Translations under genes and position numbers: made by a program
Notes under the pieces: generated by a model
Databases searched by the model: none
What the model was told of the DNA's origin: nothing
What the model saw: only the letters and a program-made list of their open reading frames with translations
Assembly: GCA_009733745.1 (NCBI GenBank)
Contig: WNWL01000005.1
Location: forward strand, 186,001-250,000
Reading direction: 5' to 3'
Length of the DNA stretch: 64,000 bases
Source: Oceanobacillus sp. HTM 045
Lineage (GTDB): Bacteria; Pseudomonadota; Alphaproteobacteria; Rhodobacterales; Rhodobacteraceae
Shown: positions 1 to 8,113 of the stretch, piece by piece
How the letters are laid out: each line of letters begins with the position of its first letter
How positions within the stretch are numbered: position 1 is the first letter of the stretch

Positions 1-51
1 GCATTCCCCGTTGTGCGCCGCGGCCCGATCGCCTATCTGGAGGACATGCCC

Positions 52-96
52 GTCGGGACGACCCGACACCAACACGGGCCTGGCCGGGACGACCCG
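52..96 (+). promoter_or_regulatory. Guanidine-II (mini-ykkC) riboswitch
   Basis: Two short hairpins each carry an ACGA tetraloop. The first has a perfect 6-bp stem (52-57 with 62-67) around loop 58-61; the second has a 4-bp stem (85-88 with 93-96) around loop 89-92. Two hairpins with ACGR loops just ahead of an SMR exporter gene are the defining layout of the guanidine-II riboswitch class, whose loops kiss when guanidinium is bound and free the ribosome binding site. The purine-rich stretch at 104-114 directly after the second hairpin is the likely Shine-Dalgarno of the exporter. The second stem is short, so a covariance-model search would be a useful check. Confidence 0.85.
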
Positions 97-114
97 AACA
101 ACACGGGGGTCGAG

Positions 115-432
115 ATGGCCTGGATATACCTCATCATTGCCGGACTTCTGGAAGTGGCCTGGTCCTCCGGGCTCAAGCTGGTCGCGGACCGGTTCAGCCT
201 GCCGATGGCGGCGCTGACGCTGGTCGCGATGATCGCCAGCGTGGTCGCCCTCGGTCTGGCGATGACCCGGCTGCCGCTGGGGATTGCCTACCCGATCTGG
301 ACCGGCATCGGGTCGGTCGGCGCGGTCGCGATCGGGACGCTGGTCTTCGGGCACGGCCTGAGCGTCGGTGGCATGATCGGGCTCGTGCTGCTGATCGCCG
401 GCATGGCCCTGCTCGGCGCCGAAGCGCATTGA
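115..432 (+). CDS. gdx: SMR-family guanidinium exporter (Gdx/SugE type)
   Basis: A 105-residue, four-helix inner-membrane protein of the small multidrug resistance family, predicted to export guanidinium in exchange for protons as a dual-topology dimer. Glu13 (in GLLEVAW), Trp16, Ser42, Tyr59 and Trp62 (in AYPIWTGIG) match residues characteristic of the Gdx/SugE branch rather than the EmrE branch. The ATG at 115 was chosen because the in-frame ATG at 13 would translate through the riboswitch. The guanidine-II riboswitch immediately upstream agrees with the substrate. An isochorismatase-like hydrolase follows after 18 bases and is probably cotranscribed. Confidence 0.9.
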   Translation: MAWIYLIIAGLLEVAWSSGLKLVADRFSLPMAALTLVAMIASVVALGLAMTRLPLGIAYPIWTGIGSVGAVAIGTLVFGHGLSVGGMIGLVLLIAGMALLGAEAH

Positions 433-450
433 TCGCGAAAGGACAAGGCG

Positions 451-1083
451 ATGACCAATTCCCGCAAGACGCAGCGCGGCCTGATCGAGGGACGGCCCGC
501 GCTGATCGTGATCGACATCCAGAAGAGCACCTTCATTGACGACAGCGAGGTGCGCTCCATCGACAACATGCCGGGCTACCGGGACCGGATGCTCGCCGCC
601 CGCGCCGCGGTGGATGCGGCCCATGACGCCGGCATCCCGGTGATCTTCATCCAGGAAGTGCACCGGCCCGACCTCGTAGATTTCGGGCGGGAGCTGGACG
701 GTGACGAGGACATCCACTGCCTCGACGGCGAGCCCGGTACCGAGGTGGCGAAGGAGGAAATGGGTTTCCGCGACGGCGACTACCTCGTCCCCAAGCGCCG
801 CTACTCGGCCTTCTTCGGCACCGACCTGGAGATCCTGCTGCGCGGGTTGCGGGTGGACACGCTGCTGTTGTGCGGCGGGCTGACGGATGTGTGCGTGCAC
901 TACACTTTCGTGGACGGGCACCAGTCGGACTATTTCTGCCGGGTGATCGAGGATTGCGTGGCGGGGTCGTCGCTGGAGGCGCACGAGGCGGCCTTGCGGG
1001 CGATGGAATACCTCCAGACCGGCGCGCGCAGGTCACTGCCGTCGGTGCTGGGCGCCATGCGGCAGGTGCCGGCCGGAACCTGA
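451..1083 (+). CDS. Isochorismatase-like cysteine hydrolase
   Basis: A 210-residue protein of the cysteine hydrolase (isochorismatase-like) family, cytoplasmic. The expected catalytic triad is visible: Asp22 in LIVIDIQ, Lys115 in PKRRYSAF and Cys148 in GGLTDVCVHYT, with the usual Gly-Leu-Thr turn before the cysteine. The family cleaves C-N bonds of amides and ureides (N-carbamoylsarcosine, biuret, ureidoacrylate) or vinyl ethers; the exact substrate cannot be read from sequence. An AAAGGACAAGG Shine-Dalgarno lies just before the ATG. Only 18 bases separate it from the guanidinium exporter, so it should share the riboswitch. That suggests, as inference, a substrate related to guanidine, carboxyguanidine or urea. 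Confidence 0.85.
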   Translation: MTNSRKTQRGLIEGRPALIVIDIQKSTFIDDSEVRSIDNMPGYRDRMLAARAAVDAAHDAGIPVIFIQEVHRPDLVDFGRELDGDEDIHCLDGEPGTEVAKEEMGFRDGDYLVPKRRYSAFFGTDLEILLRGLRVDTLLLCGGLTDVCVHYTFVDGHQSDYFCRVIEDCVAGSSLEAHEAALRAMEYLQTGARRSLPSVLGAMRQVPAGT

Positions 1084-1099
1084 CGGCCCGGCGGCGGGT

Positions 1100-1705
1100 T
1101 TACGGTTCGAGGTAGCGGTCGAACAGCTCCGCGGCACTCCTGCCGAGCAGCTTGAGCCGCCGCGTGCGCTCCATCACCAGCAGGCCGATCGCCTGGGCGA
1201 TGCCGTTGGCGGTCCGCACCGGGGCGTCGTCCCTGCCGTCGGCGAGGAACGCCTGCTCGATGTCGCCGAACACGTCGCGCAGGCGGGCGTTGAGGGCGCG
1301 GTCCAGCCCCGGCGCCAGCCCGGACGGGCCGATGCCGTTGTAGAGGTAGAGGCCGAGCGCCAGTTCGTCCGTCCGCTCGCGGTAGAAGTCGAAGAACCCG
1401 CGCAGCGCCTCCGCGCCCGCCCGGCCCGACGCCGCCTCCGCGATGCGGGCGCGGATATGGGCCGAGAGCTCCGTCAGCGAGCCCTCCAGCACCGCCGCGT
1501 ACAGCTCCTCCTTGCTGGCGAAGTAGGGGTAGACCGCCCCGGTGGTGACGCCGGCGGCCTTCGCGATCCCGCGCATGGTCGCGCCGTTCAGGCCCGATAC
1601 GGCGAACTCGGCCTTGGCCGCGGCGACGATCCGCTCGCGCCGGGTGGCGTGCTTGCGCTCCATCCGCTCGGCACGCGCCTGGACGGTTCGGGTGAACCCG
1701 GACAT
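1100..1705 (-). CDS. TetR/AcrR family transcriptional regulator
   Basis: A 201-residue regulator from the start used here. The N-terminal helix-turn-helix is clear: RRERIVAAAKAEFAV followed by ATMRGIAKAAGVTTGAVYPYF and SKEELYAAVLE, the classic TetR DNA-binding arrangement. The C-terminal ligand domain is not diagnostic. The start at 1705 was preferred to 1756 because it has a GAGG element upstream and does not overlap the preceding gene, which ends at 1716. It is the second gene of an operon with an enoyl-CoA hydratase, so it probably senses an acyl-CoA or related ligand and regulates that operon; this is inference. Confidence 0.85.
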   Translation of the reverse strand: MSGFTRTVQARAERMERKHATRRERIVAAAKAEFAVSGLNGATMRGIAKAAGVTTGAVYPYFASKEELYAAVLEGSLTELSAHIRARIAEAASGRAGAEALRGFFDFYRERTDELALGLYLYNGIGPSGLAPGLDRALNARLRDVFGDIEQAFLADGRDDAPVRTANGIAQAIGLLVMERTRRLKLLGRSAAELFDRYLEP

Positions 1706-1715
1706 GCGCCCCGCC

Positions 1716-2573
1716 TCAGCCGCCCGGGTCGACCGGCCGGTCGAGCGTCCAGTCATAGGTGCCGAGGTCGCGCTCGCGCACGGCGGTCTTCCAGCTCTCG
1801 GTCTCCGCCCGGCGCTTGAAGGCGAGGCCCTCCGGCGAGTGCCGAGTGATGCCGTCGAATACCGTGGCGATCATCTGGGTGTTCTGGAGCCCCATCGCGT
1901 CGATGGCCTGGTTGATCATCAGCTTCTGCATCATCAGCTGGTTGGTCGGCACCGTCGACATGCGTTCGGCGAGCTTCTCGACCTCGTCGTCCAGCTCGGC
2001 GGCGGGCACCGACCTGTGCACCAGCCCGATGCGCGCGGCCTCCCGGCCGTCGATCTTGTCGCCGGTGAAGAGCATCCGCTTGGCCTGTTCCGCGCCGAGC
2101 CGGTAGACCCACATCGCCGTCGTCGGGCAGCCCCAGACGCGGGCGGGCATGTAGCCGATCTTCGCATCGTCGGCCATCACCACGAGGTCGGAGCAGAGCG
2201 CGATGTCGGACCCGCCCGCCACGGCATAGCCATGCACCTTGCAGACCACCGGGCGGTAGCTCCGCCAGAGCGACATGAGCAGGTTCGTGTTGCGCATCAT
2301 CACGGCGTAGTCGGTCATCGGGTCCCAGGGCATCTCCTGGGTCAGGGTGTTCGGCCCCTCGTTCTGCGCGTAGTAGGTCAGGTCGTATCCCGCGCAGAAG
2401 GCCTCGCCCGCCCCGGAGAGGACGATCACGTGCACGCCCTCGTCCGAGTTGGCACGGGCGACGGCGTCCGCCAGTTCCTGCGGCAGCTCGTTGTCGATGG
2501 CGTTCAGCACCTCCGGGCGGTTGAGCGTGATCCGCCCGATCCGGCCGTCTCTCTCGTAAGTCACCTTTGCCAT
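1716..2573 (-). CDS. Enoyl-CoA hydratase/isomerase family protein
   Basis: A 285-residue crotonase-fold protein. The acyl-CoA binding and oxyanion-hole regions are visible in VIVLSGAGEAFCAGYDL and KVHGYAVAGGSDIALCSDLVV, and the N-terminal IGRITLNRPEVLNAID is typical. Crotonase-fold enzymes hydrate or isomerise CoA thioesters in fatty-acid or aromatic catabolism; the paired catalytic glutamates of classical hydratases are not obvious (Asp and Gly occur near those places), so a non-hydratase reaction is possible. The ATG at 2573 has a strong GGGAGG element. It leads a two-gene operon with a TetR regulator 10 bases downstream. Confidence 0.85.
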   Translation of the reverse strand: MAKVTYERDGRIGRITLNRPEVLNAIDNELPQELADAVARANSDEGVHVIVLSGAGEAFCAGYDLTYYAQNEGPNTLTQEMPWDPMTDYAVMMRNTNLLMSLWRSYRPVVCKVHGYAVAGGSDIALCSDLVVMADDAKIGYMPARVWGCPTTAMWVYRLGAEQAKRMLFTGDKIDGREAARIGLVHRSVPAAELDDEVEKLAERMSTVPTNQLMMQKLMINQAIDAMGLQNTQMIATVFDGITRHSPEGLAFKRRAETESWKTAVRERDLGTYDWTLDRPVDPGG

Positions 2574-2616
2574 GCGGGCCTCCCGTGCGATCCGGCTGCC
2601 GAATCTGTATCGTTGA

Positions 2617-2640
2617 TATGATTTTTTCATAACGACGTTA
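2617..2640. promoter_or_regulatory. Candidate TetR operator: overlapping inverted repeats
   Basis: Upstream of the enoyl-CoA hydratase start (2573) lie two adjoining symmetric sequences: TATGA-N5-TCATA at 2617-2631 and the 11-base palindrome TAACGACGTTA at 2630-2640. They sit 44-67 bases before the start codon, where the promoter of the hydratase-TetR operon is expected. TetR proteins bind short palindromes of this kind and usually control their own operon. The assignment is positional only; nothing shows which, if either, is bound. Confidence 0.35.
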
Positions 2641-2760
2641 CATACACTGCGCAAGTGTGAGGCGGTCACGTTCCGCGACGTGCCGGTCGACACTGATGGG
2701 GCAGTTGCCGATTAGAGATCCCGCCCAGGCAAATAGCCGCTTCGCGCTCGCGATCCCGAC

Positions 2761-3438
2761 CTAGCCGGGCGCTTCCACCGAGCGCCGCTTGTCCAGCACG
2801 ATCACCGCCGTGGGATAGGCGGACAGAATCGCCGCGAAGAAGCACCATACCGATATGAAGGCATAGGCGAAGAAGACGTAAGTCAGGGCCAGCGATACCG
2901 CGACCATCGCGCCGAAGACCTGTATCCGGCGGTCCGTGCAGAGGAAGAGCGCACTGAGCACGATTGCGGCGTAGAACAGCCGCAGCGCGGTGCGGTTGAC
3001 GACGCCGTCGTAGAGAAGCGTCGTCTTGTACTCCAGCGACCTGTTGACGAGCACGATTTCCAGCCAGTCGCCGACCAGGAAGGATGGCAGGAAGATCGAG
3101 AGGCCATAGACGAACCCGACAACGGTCAGCACGGCCGCGATGCGCCTGCGCGTGCCGTCCGTCTCGATCATCCAGACCGAGAACGGCACCCATGCCAGCC
3201 AGAAGAAATGCGAGAAGAACAGGAACCCGCGCGAGGCGATGCCGACCATCGCCTGGTTGCCGCTTTCAATTCCGAGCCAGACGACCCCCTCGATCCCCTG
3301 CTGGAGCCCGAAGGCGAGCGGAAAGGCCGCGAACGGCAGCCATGCGCCGTTCGCGCGGCCAGACTTCGCAATCGTGTAAAGGCCCGCAGGCACAAGCGCG
3401 CCGAACAGCGTGAAGCTGGCAGTCGCGGAAAAGCACAT
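2761..3438 (-). CDS. Multi-pass membrane protein, MCFSATASF-type (DUF6629-like)
   Basis: A 225-residue polytopic membrane protein with about seven hydrophobic segments. It begins MCFSATASFTLFG, an N-terminus shared by a family of uncharacterised bacterial integral membrane proteins (I recall it as DUF6629; not verified). Charged loops such as TDGTRRR and LDKRRSVEAPG separate the helices. The start at 3438 has a good GGAGG element. It stands alone between the hydratase operon and the divergent rpsA leader. No function can be assigned. Confidence 0.6.
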   Translation of the reverse strand: MCFSATASFTLFGALVPAGLYTIAKSGRANGAWLPFAAFPLAFGLQQGIEGVVWLGIESGNQAMVGIASRGFLFFSHFFWLAWVPFSVWMIETDGTRRRIAAVLTVVGFVYGLSIFLPSFLVGDWLEIVLVNRSLEYKTTLLYDGVVNRTALRLFYAAIVLSALFLCTDRRIQVFGAMVAVSLALTYVFFAYAFISVWCFFAAILSAYPTAVIVLDKRRSVEAPG

Positions 3439-3605
3439 GCCTTTTCCTCCCGATTTTCTCTGCGCGCGCTCTTCCCGTCGCTTGAGCCGTCTCCTGAAGC
3501 CTGGCCCGAGAATCCGCCCGCCGCCTTGCGCTGGGTCAACCGGCGGGCGGTTCGGGCTGGAGACGGCGTGGCACGTTGTCCGGGCAGGCCCGTGCCGCCT
3601 CCCCC

Positions 3606-3634
3606 TTGCCCCTCATGCCCCCTTGGCGTATAGA
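3606..3634 (+). promoter_or_regulatory. Sigma-70 type promoter for rpsA
   Basis: TTGCCC at 3606-3611 and TATAGA at 3629-3634 are separated by exactly 17 bases, a good match to a housekeeping promoter. Initiation near 3641 would give an rpsA leader of about 170 bases, which contains the hairpin and T-run described at 3670-3713. It is the best promoter-like sequence in the 375-base gap between the divergent membrane-protein gene and rpsA; the rest of that gap shows no further gene I can support. Confidence 0.55.
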
Positions 3635-3669
3635 CGCGCGCGTTGCAGAGGCCGTGAAGGCAGTCGAGC

Positions 3670-3713
3670 AGGCACCGGGTCGTCCCCGCGGGGAGCGGCT
3701 TGGGGCCTTTTTT
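3670..3713 (+). terminator. Hairpin plus T-run inside the rpsA leader
   Basis: GC-rich sequence able to fold into alternative stem-loops (for example CCCC at 3684-3687 with GGGG at 3702-3705, or the AGGC/GCCT arms at the outer edges) is followed by six consecutive T residues at 3708-3713. This resembles an intrinsic terminator about 100 bases before the rpsA start and 70 bases after the candidate promoter. It could be a premature-termination (attenuation) site for S1 expression or the 3' end of a short independent RNA. Confidence 0.4.
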
Positions 3714-3813
3714 ATGTTTCGGGCCGATGCAGCCGGACGAGCAGTGAGACTTTTGGCAAAGACCGCCGGACCCAACCGGCTGGCCGGACAAAACGAAGAT
3801 GGAGATGAACTGA

Positions 3814-5502
3814 ATGGCCGCTACGGCACTGATGGATGAATTCGAGGCCCTTCTCGAGGAGAGCCTCAAGCACGATACCCCCGACGAGGGCACCGTCGTC
3901 AAAGGCAAGGTTCTCGCGATCGAGAACGGCCAGGCGATCATCGACGTCGGCTTCAAGATGGAAGGCCGCGTCGATCTCAAGGAATTCGCAGCTCCGGGCC
4001 AGGCCCCCGAGATCGCGCCGGGCGACGAGGTCGAGGTCTATCTCGACCGGGTCGAGAACGCGCGCGGCGAGGCGGCCATTTCCCGCGAGAAGGCCCGCCG
4101 CGAGGAGGCCTGGGACCGCCTCGAGAAGGCGACCGACAAGGGCGAGCGCGTCGAGGGAGCGATCTTCGGCCGCGTGAAGGGCGGCTTCACCGTCGACCTC
4201 GGCGGTGCGGTGGCGTTCCTCCCCGGCTCCCAGGTCGACGTGCGCCCGGTGCGCGACGTGGGCCCGCTGATGGGCGTTCCGCAGCCCTTCCAGATCCTCA
4301 AGATGGACCGCCGCCGCGGCAACATCGTCGTCTCCCGCCGCGCCGTGCTCGAGGAGAGCCGCGCCGAGCAGCGCGCCGAGATCGTCGGCAAGCTGGCCGA
4401 GGGCGACGTGATCGAGGGCGTGGTCAAGAACGTCACCGACTACGGCGCGTTTGTCGACCTGGGCGGCGTTGACGGCCTGCTGCACGTCACCGACATGGCC
4501 TGGCGCCGCGTCAACCACCCGTCCGAGATCCTGAACATCGGCCAGACCGTCAAGGTCCAGGTGATCAAGGTCAACAAGGAGACGCAGCGCATCTCGCTCG
4601 GCATGAAGCAGCTCATGTCCGACCCGTGGGATGGCGTCGAGGCGAAGTACCCGGTGGGCTCCAAGTGGACCGGCCGCGTCACCAACATCACCGACTACGG
4701 CGCCTTCGTGGAGCTGGAGGCCGGTGTCGAGGGCCTGGTGCACGTCTCCGAGATGAGCTGGACCAAGAAGAACGTCCACCCGGGCAAGATCGTCTCCACC
4801 TCCCAGGAGGTCGAGGTGATGGTGCTCGACGTGGATTCGGCCAAGCGCCGTATCTCGCTGGGTCTCAAGCAGTGCATGGGCAACCCGTGGGAGACCTTCT
4901 CCGACAACAACCCCGTCGGCACCGAGGTCGAGGGCGAGGTCAAGAACATCACCGAGTTCGGTCTGTTCATCGGCCTCGACGGTGACATCGACGGCATGGT
5001 CCACCTGTCGGACCTGGACTGGAACCGCTCGGGCGAGCAGGCCATCCAGGACTACAAGAAGGGCGACGTGGTCAAGGCCGTGGTGCTCGACGTGGACACC
5101 GAGAAGGAGCGGATCTCGCTCGGCATCAAGCAGCTCGACGGCGACCCGTTCGCGGATGCGACCAAGGGCGTCAAGCGCGGCTCGGTGGTGACCGTGACCG
5201 TGACGGCGATCGAGGATGGCGGCATCGAGGTGGAGCATGACGGCATGAAGGCCTTCATCCGCCGCTCCGACCTGGGCCGCGACCGGTCCGACCAGCGCCC
5301 CGACCGCTTCCAGGTCGGCGACCGCGTGGACGCCAAGATCACCAACATCGACAAGTCGAACCGCAAGCTCGGCCTGTCGATCAAGGCGCTCCAGATCGCC
5401 GAGGAGAAGGAGGCCGTCGAGCAGTACGGTTCGTCCGACTCGGGCGCGTCGCTGGGCGACATTCTCGGCGCGGCGCTCAAGCAGCGCGAAGGCGACGAGT
5501 GA
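3814..5502 (+). CDS. rpsA: 30S ribosomal protein S1
   Basis: A 562-residue protein with six S1 RNA-binding repeats beginning near residues 25, 114, 200, 285, 372 and 460. Repeats 3 to 5 carry the canonical pattern (VKNVTDYGAFVDLG...GLLHVTDMAW; VTNITDYGAFVEL...GLVHVSEMSW; VKNITEFGLFIGL...GMVHLSDLDW). S1 binds mRNA on the 30S subunit and helps start translation of structured or weak-SD messages. The length fits the alphaproteobacterial family. The ATG at 3814 follows a GGAG element. A strong hairpin just after the stop separates it from sppA. S1 commonly autoregulates translation through its leader, which may explain the long structured leader here. Confidence 0.98.
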   Translation: MAATALMDEFEALLEESLKHDTPDEGTVVKGKVLAIENGQAIIDVGFKMEGRVDLKEFAAPGQAPEIAPGDEVEVYLDRVENARGEAAISREKARREEAWDRLEKATDKGERVEGAIFGRVKGGFTVDLGGAVAFLPGSQVDVRPVRDVGPLMGVPQPFQILKMDRRRGNIVVSRRAVLEESRAEQRAEIVGKLAEGDVIEGVVKNVTDYGAFVDLGGVDGLLHVTDMAWRRVNHPSEILNIGQTVKVQVIKVNKETQRISLGMKQLMSDPWDGVEAKYPVGSKWTGRVTNITDYGAFVELEAGVEGLVHVSEMSWTKKNVHPGKIVSTSQEVEVMVLDVDSAKRRISLGLKQCMGNPWETFSDNNPVGTEVEGEVKNITEFGLFIGLDGDIDGMVHLSDLDWNRSGEQAIQDYKKGDVVKAVVLDVDTEKERISLGIKQLDGDPFADATKGVKRGSVVTVTVTAIEDGGIEVEHDGMKAFIRRSDLGRDRSDQRPDRFQVGDRVDAKITNIDKSNRKLGLSIKALQIAEEKEAVEQYGSSDSGASLGDILGAALKQREGDE

Positions 5503-5510
5503 TGCAGTCG

Positions 5511-5538
5511 CGGGGCCGGTGCGCCGGCCCCGTCTTCT
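5511..5538 (+). terminator. Hairpin terminator after rpsA
   Basis: A perfect 9-bp GC stem (5511-5519 with 5524-5532) with a TGCG tetraloop begins 8 bases after the rpsA stop codon and is followed by the pyrimidine-rich GTCTTCTCC. The T-run is weak, so it may be leaky and allow read-through to sppA, whose start is only 58 bases beyond rpsA. Confidence 0.6.
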
Positions 5539-5560
5539 CCCTGACCGGAGAGCGTGAAAG

Positions 5561-6466
5561 ATGCAGGCCGAAGCTGACCTGATTCTCGAACGGCGCCGCA
5601 TGCGGCGCCGTCTCGCGTTGTGGCGGGTGCTGGCGATCGTCGCCTTCCTGCTCGTCGCGGCGCTTGTGGTGCCCTGGCCCTCGCCGGTGGCGCAGTCCTA
5701 CGTCGCGCGGGTTCCGATCGACGGGATCATCCTGGAGGACCCGGACCGCGACGAGATGATCGCCAAGCTCGCCGAGGACGAGGCGGTCAAGGCGGTGATC
5801 CTGCGGATTTCCTCGCCCGGCGGCACGGTGGTGGGTTCCGAGGCGCTCTACGAGGCGCTGCGCGATCTGGCCGAGGCCAAGCCGGTGGTGGCGGTGATGG
5901 GCGAGGCCGCGGCCTCGGGCGCCTATCTCGCGGCCATCGCAACCGACCACATCGTCGCGCGCGGCAACACCATGACCGGCTCCATCGGCGTGATCGCCGA
6001 AATTCCCAATGTCGAGGGCCTGCTGGAGATGGCGGGAATCGAGGTGACGCGGGTGCGTTCCTCCCCGCTCAAGGCGGAACCCGGCTTCACCTCGCGGCCG
6101 AGCCCGGAAGGAATCGCGGCGGAGGAGGCGATCATCGCCGACGCCTACCTTTGGTTCCGCGGCCTCGTCGGCGAACGGCGCGGGCTGGACGGCGCGGCGC
6201 TGGACGCGGTGGCCGACGGGCGGGTCTTCACAGGGCGGCAGGCGCTGGAAGTCGGGCTGATCGACGCCATCGGCGGCGAGGACGTGGCCCGGGCCTGGCT
6301 GACGGCGGAGCGCGGCATCGACGCGGACCTCGGCGTGGTCGAGCGCGACTGGCGCGAGGACGAGGTGCCCTGGCCGTTCTCGCTGTTCGGCAAGATGGGC
6401 GATTTTCTCGGCGGCAGCCCGGTATCCACCCAGCCCTTCCCGCGCCTGCTGGCGGTGATCCGCTAG
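5561..6466 (+). CDS. sppA: Signal peptide peptidase SppA (short form)
   Basis: A 301-residue inner-membrane serine protease that degrades cleaved signal peptides. One N-terminal transmembrane helix (about residues 18-38) is followed by the ClpP-like S49 fold. The Ser-Lys dyad of the short SppA class is visible: Ser119 in GEAAASGAYLAA and Lys171 in RSSPLKAEPG; ISSPGGTV near residue 84 forms the oxyanion region. The length fits the single-domain type, not the 600-residue E. coli form. A GGAGAG element precedes the ATG. It lies between rpsA and ihfB, an order common in Rhodobacterales. Confidence 0.93.
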   Translation: MQAEADLILERRRMRRRLALWRVLAIVAFLLVAALVVPWPSPVAQSYVARVPIDGIILEDPDRDEMIAKLAEDEAVKAVILRISSPGGTVVGSEALYEALRDLAEAKPVVAVMGEAAASGAYLAAIATDHIVARGNTMTGSIGVIAEIPNVEGLLEMAGIEVTRVRSSPLKAEPGFTSRPSPEGIAAEEAIIADAYLWFRGLVGERRGLDGAALDAVADGRVFTGRQALEVGLIDAIGGEDVARAWLTAERGIDADLGVVERDWREDEVPWPFSLFGKMGDFLGGSPVSTQPFPRLLAVIR

Positions 6467-6792
6467 CGGGCCTCCGGCGGCGCCGGCATCCTCACGACCC
6501 GGACCGATTCAGCGAGACCGGGGCCAGCCGGGTGAGGCGTGCGACTCCCTTCCCGCCGTGCGGGCATGCAGATTCCCGCATGCAGTCGCAGGGGGATCCG
6601 GCGCCCCGCCTGTTTTCACTCTGCGGAAACCCCCCTCGCGCCCGCGGGGCCGGACGTGTTGCGTTGGGCCATCTCCGGCCCCCAATGCCGCAATTCGGTA
6701 ACGATATCAGCCCTTTCGCAGGTTGACGCCCGCGCCGGGCCGTGCCAGCGTTGCCTTCGGGATTGGGGGCCCGACCCCGCACAGGGAGCGAC
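6467..6792. other. Intergenic region between sppA and ihfB
   Basis: This 326-base gap holds no gene I can support. The only notable items are two nearby CATGCAG direct repeats around 6568-6586 and a TTGACG at 6723-6728 that could be the -35 element of an ihfB promoter, although no convincing -10 element follows at the right distance. Confidence 0.5.
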
Positions 6793-7083
6793 ATGATCAA
6801 GTCCGAGTTGATCCAGCAGATTGCGGACGACAACCCGCATCTGTTCCAGCGCGATGTTGAGCGCATCGTCTCGACCGTCTTCGATGAGATCACGGCTGCA
6901 CTTTCTCGTGGCGACAGGGTTGAACTGCGCGGTTTCGGCGCATTCTCTGTAAAGACACGTGAGGCAAGGCTTGGTCGGAACCCGCGCACCGGCGAGTCGG
7001 TTCCGGTCCCGGAGAAGGTCGTTCCCTTCTTCAAGACCGGGAAGGACCTGCGCGAGCGCATGAACAAGGAGCCGGCGGGGTAG
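6793..7083 (+). CDS. ihfB: Integration host factor subunit beta
   Basis: A 96-residue member of the HU/IHF family. The start [11 protein letters not shown], the [11 protein letters not shown] segment and the DNA-minor-groove arm [16 protein letters not shown] are diagnostic; the intercalating proline lies in NPRTG. IHF-beta pairs with IHF-alpha to bend DNA sharply in recombination, replication and transcription. The ATG at 6793 follows AGGGAGCGAC and was preferred to an in-frame upstream ATG at 6742, which adds a non-conserved tail. It leads a probable ihfB-lapA-trpF run. Confidence 0.96.
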   Translation: MIKSELIQQIADDNPHLFQRDVERIVSTVFDEITAALSRGDRVELRGFGAFSVKTREARLGRNPRTGESVPVPEKVVPFFKTGKDLRERMNKEPAG

Positions 7084-7102
7084 CCCGTCGGGCATTACCC
7101 TG

Positions 7103-7453
7103 ATGCTTCGGTACATCAAGATCCTCTTTCTCGTCGCCCTGGCCGCCGCGCTGATCATCATCGGCGTGGCGAACCGGCAGGCGGTGACGCTGTCGCTGCT
7201 GCCCGGCGGGCTGGTCGACGAGGAGACGACGGCGATGCTCTCCATCTCGGGCGTGCCCCTCTTCGCCGTCATCTTCGGGGCGCTGATCTTCGGCATCCTG
7301 ATCGGCGAGGCGATGGAATGGTCGCGCGAGCGGAAATACCGCCGCGAGGTCCAGCAGAAGAAGCGCGAGCTGTCCTCCGCCCAGCGCCAGATCAAGGACC
7401 TGATGCACAAGCTGGGCGAGGACGAGGACCTGCTGCGCCTCCCCGCCGCCTGA
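7103..7453 (+). CDS. LapA domain-containing (DUF1049) inner-membrane protein
   Basis: A 116-residue protein with two N-terminal transmembrane helices (about residues 4-24 and 48-70) followed by a positively charged, coiled-coil-prone cytoplasmic tail rich in Arg, Lys, Glu and Gln ([18 protein letters not shown] region). The [12 protein letters not shown] stretch between the helices is characteristic of the lipopolysaccharide assembly protein A domain. E. coli LapA works with LapB/YciM in envelope homeostasis. It sits 19 bases after ihfB and 10 bases before trpF, the same order seen in many Rhodobacterales. Confidence 0.85.
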   Translation: MLRYIKILFLVALAAALIIIGVANRQAVTLSLLPGGLVDEETTAMLSISGVPLFAVIFGALIFGILIGEAMEWSRERKYRREVQQKKRELSSAQRQIKDLMHKLGEDEDLLRLPAA

Positions 7454-7463
7454 CGGCCCTCCC

Positions 7464-8102
7464 ATGCGCGTGAAGATCTGCGGGCTGACCTCCGCCACGG
7501 CCGTGACCGCGGCCGCCGAGGCGGGGGCGGCCTATCTCGGCTTCGTCTTCTTCCCCCGCTCGCCGCGCGCGGTGACGCTGGAGCAGGCGCGCGGCCTCGT
7601 CGCGGGCGCACCGGCGGGGCCGGTGAAGGTCGCGCTGACCGTCGATGCCGACGATGCGCTGATCGACGCTATCACCGCGCTCGGGATCGACATGCACCAG
7701 CTCCACGGCGCCGAGACCCCGGCGCGGGTCGAGGAGGTGCGCGCGCGCACAGGGCTGCCGGTGATGAGGGCCATCGGCATCCGCGAGGTGGCCGACCTCG
7801 CCGACATCGACGCCCATTCCGGCGTCGCCGACCAGATCCTCGTCGATGCCAAGCCGCCGCGCGGGGCGGACCGGCCCGGCGGCAACGCGATCGCGTTCGA
7901 CTGGCAGCTTCTCGCCGGGTTCCACTGGAGCCGCCCGTGGATGCTCGCGGGCGGGCTGACGCCGGAGAACGTGGCCGAGGCCGTGCGCCTCACCGGCGCC
8001 GAGCAGGTCGACGTGTCCTCGGGCGTGGAGAGCGCGCCGGGGGTGAAGGACCCGGCCCTGGTGGCCGCGTTCATCCGCGCGGCGCAGGGGGCGCAGGGCT
8101 GA
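7464..8102 (+). CDS. trpF: Phosphoribosylanthranilate isomerase
   Basis: A 212-residue TIM-barrel enzyme catalysing the Amadori rearrangement of N-(5-phosphoribosyl)anthranilate in tryptophan synthesis. The N-terminal VKICGLTS carries the catalytic cysteine, [12 protein letters not shown] is a family hallmark, and the phosphate-binding end AGGLTPENV...[15 protein letters not shown] is complete. It follows lapA by 10 bases and precedes trpB by 166 bases. That intergenic gap contains the palindromic element at 8114-8170, so trpB may have its own promoter. Confidence 0.97.
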   Translation: MRVKICGLTSATAVTAAAEAGAAYLGFVFFPRSPRAVTLEQARGLVAGAPAGPVKVALTVDADDALIDAITALGIDMHQLHGAETPARVEEVRARTGLPVMRAIGIREVADLADIDAHSGVADQILVDAKPPRGADRPGGNAIAFDWQLLAGFHWSRPWMLAGGLTPENVAEAVRLTGAEQVDVSSGVESAPGVKDPALVAAFIRAAQGAQG

Positions 8103-8113
8103 CCTCGCGGCGC

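Noticed and set aside
13-114. In-frame N-terminal extension of the SMR exporter from an ATG at 13
   Set aside because: It would translate through the two riboswitch hairpins and adds 34 residues not found in SMR proteins.
3712-5601. 629-residue open frame antisense to rpsA
   Set aside because: Long open frames opposite a codon-biased GC-rich gene are expected; composition (His, Asp, Leu-rich) is that of a shadow and rpsA is certain.
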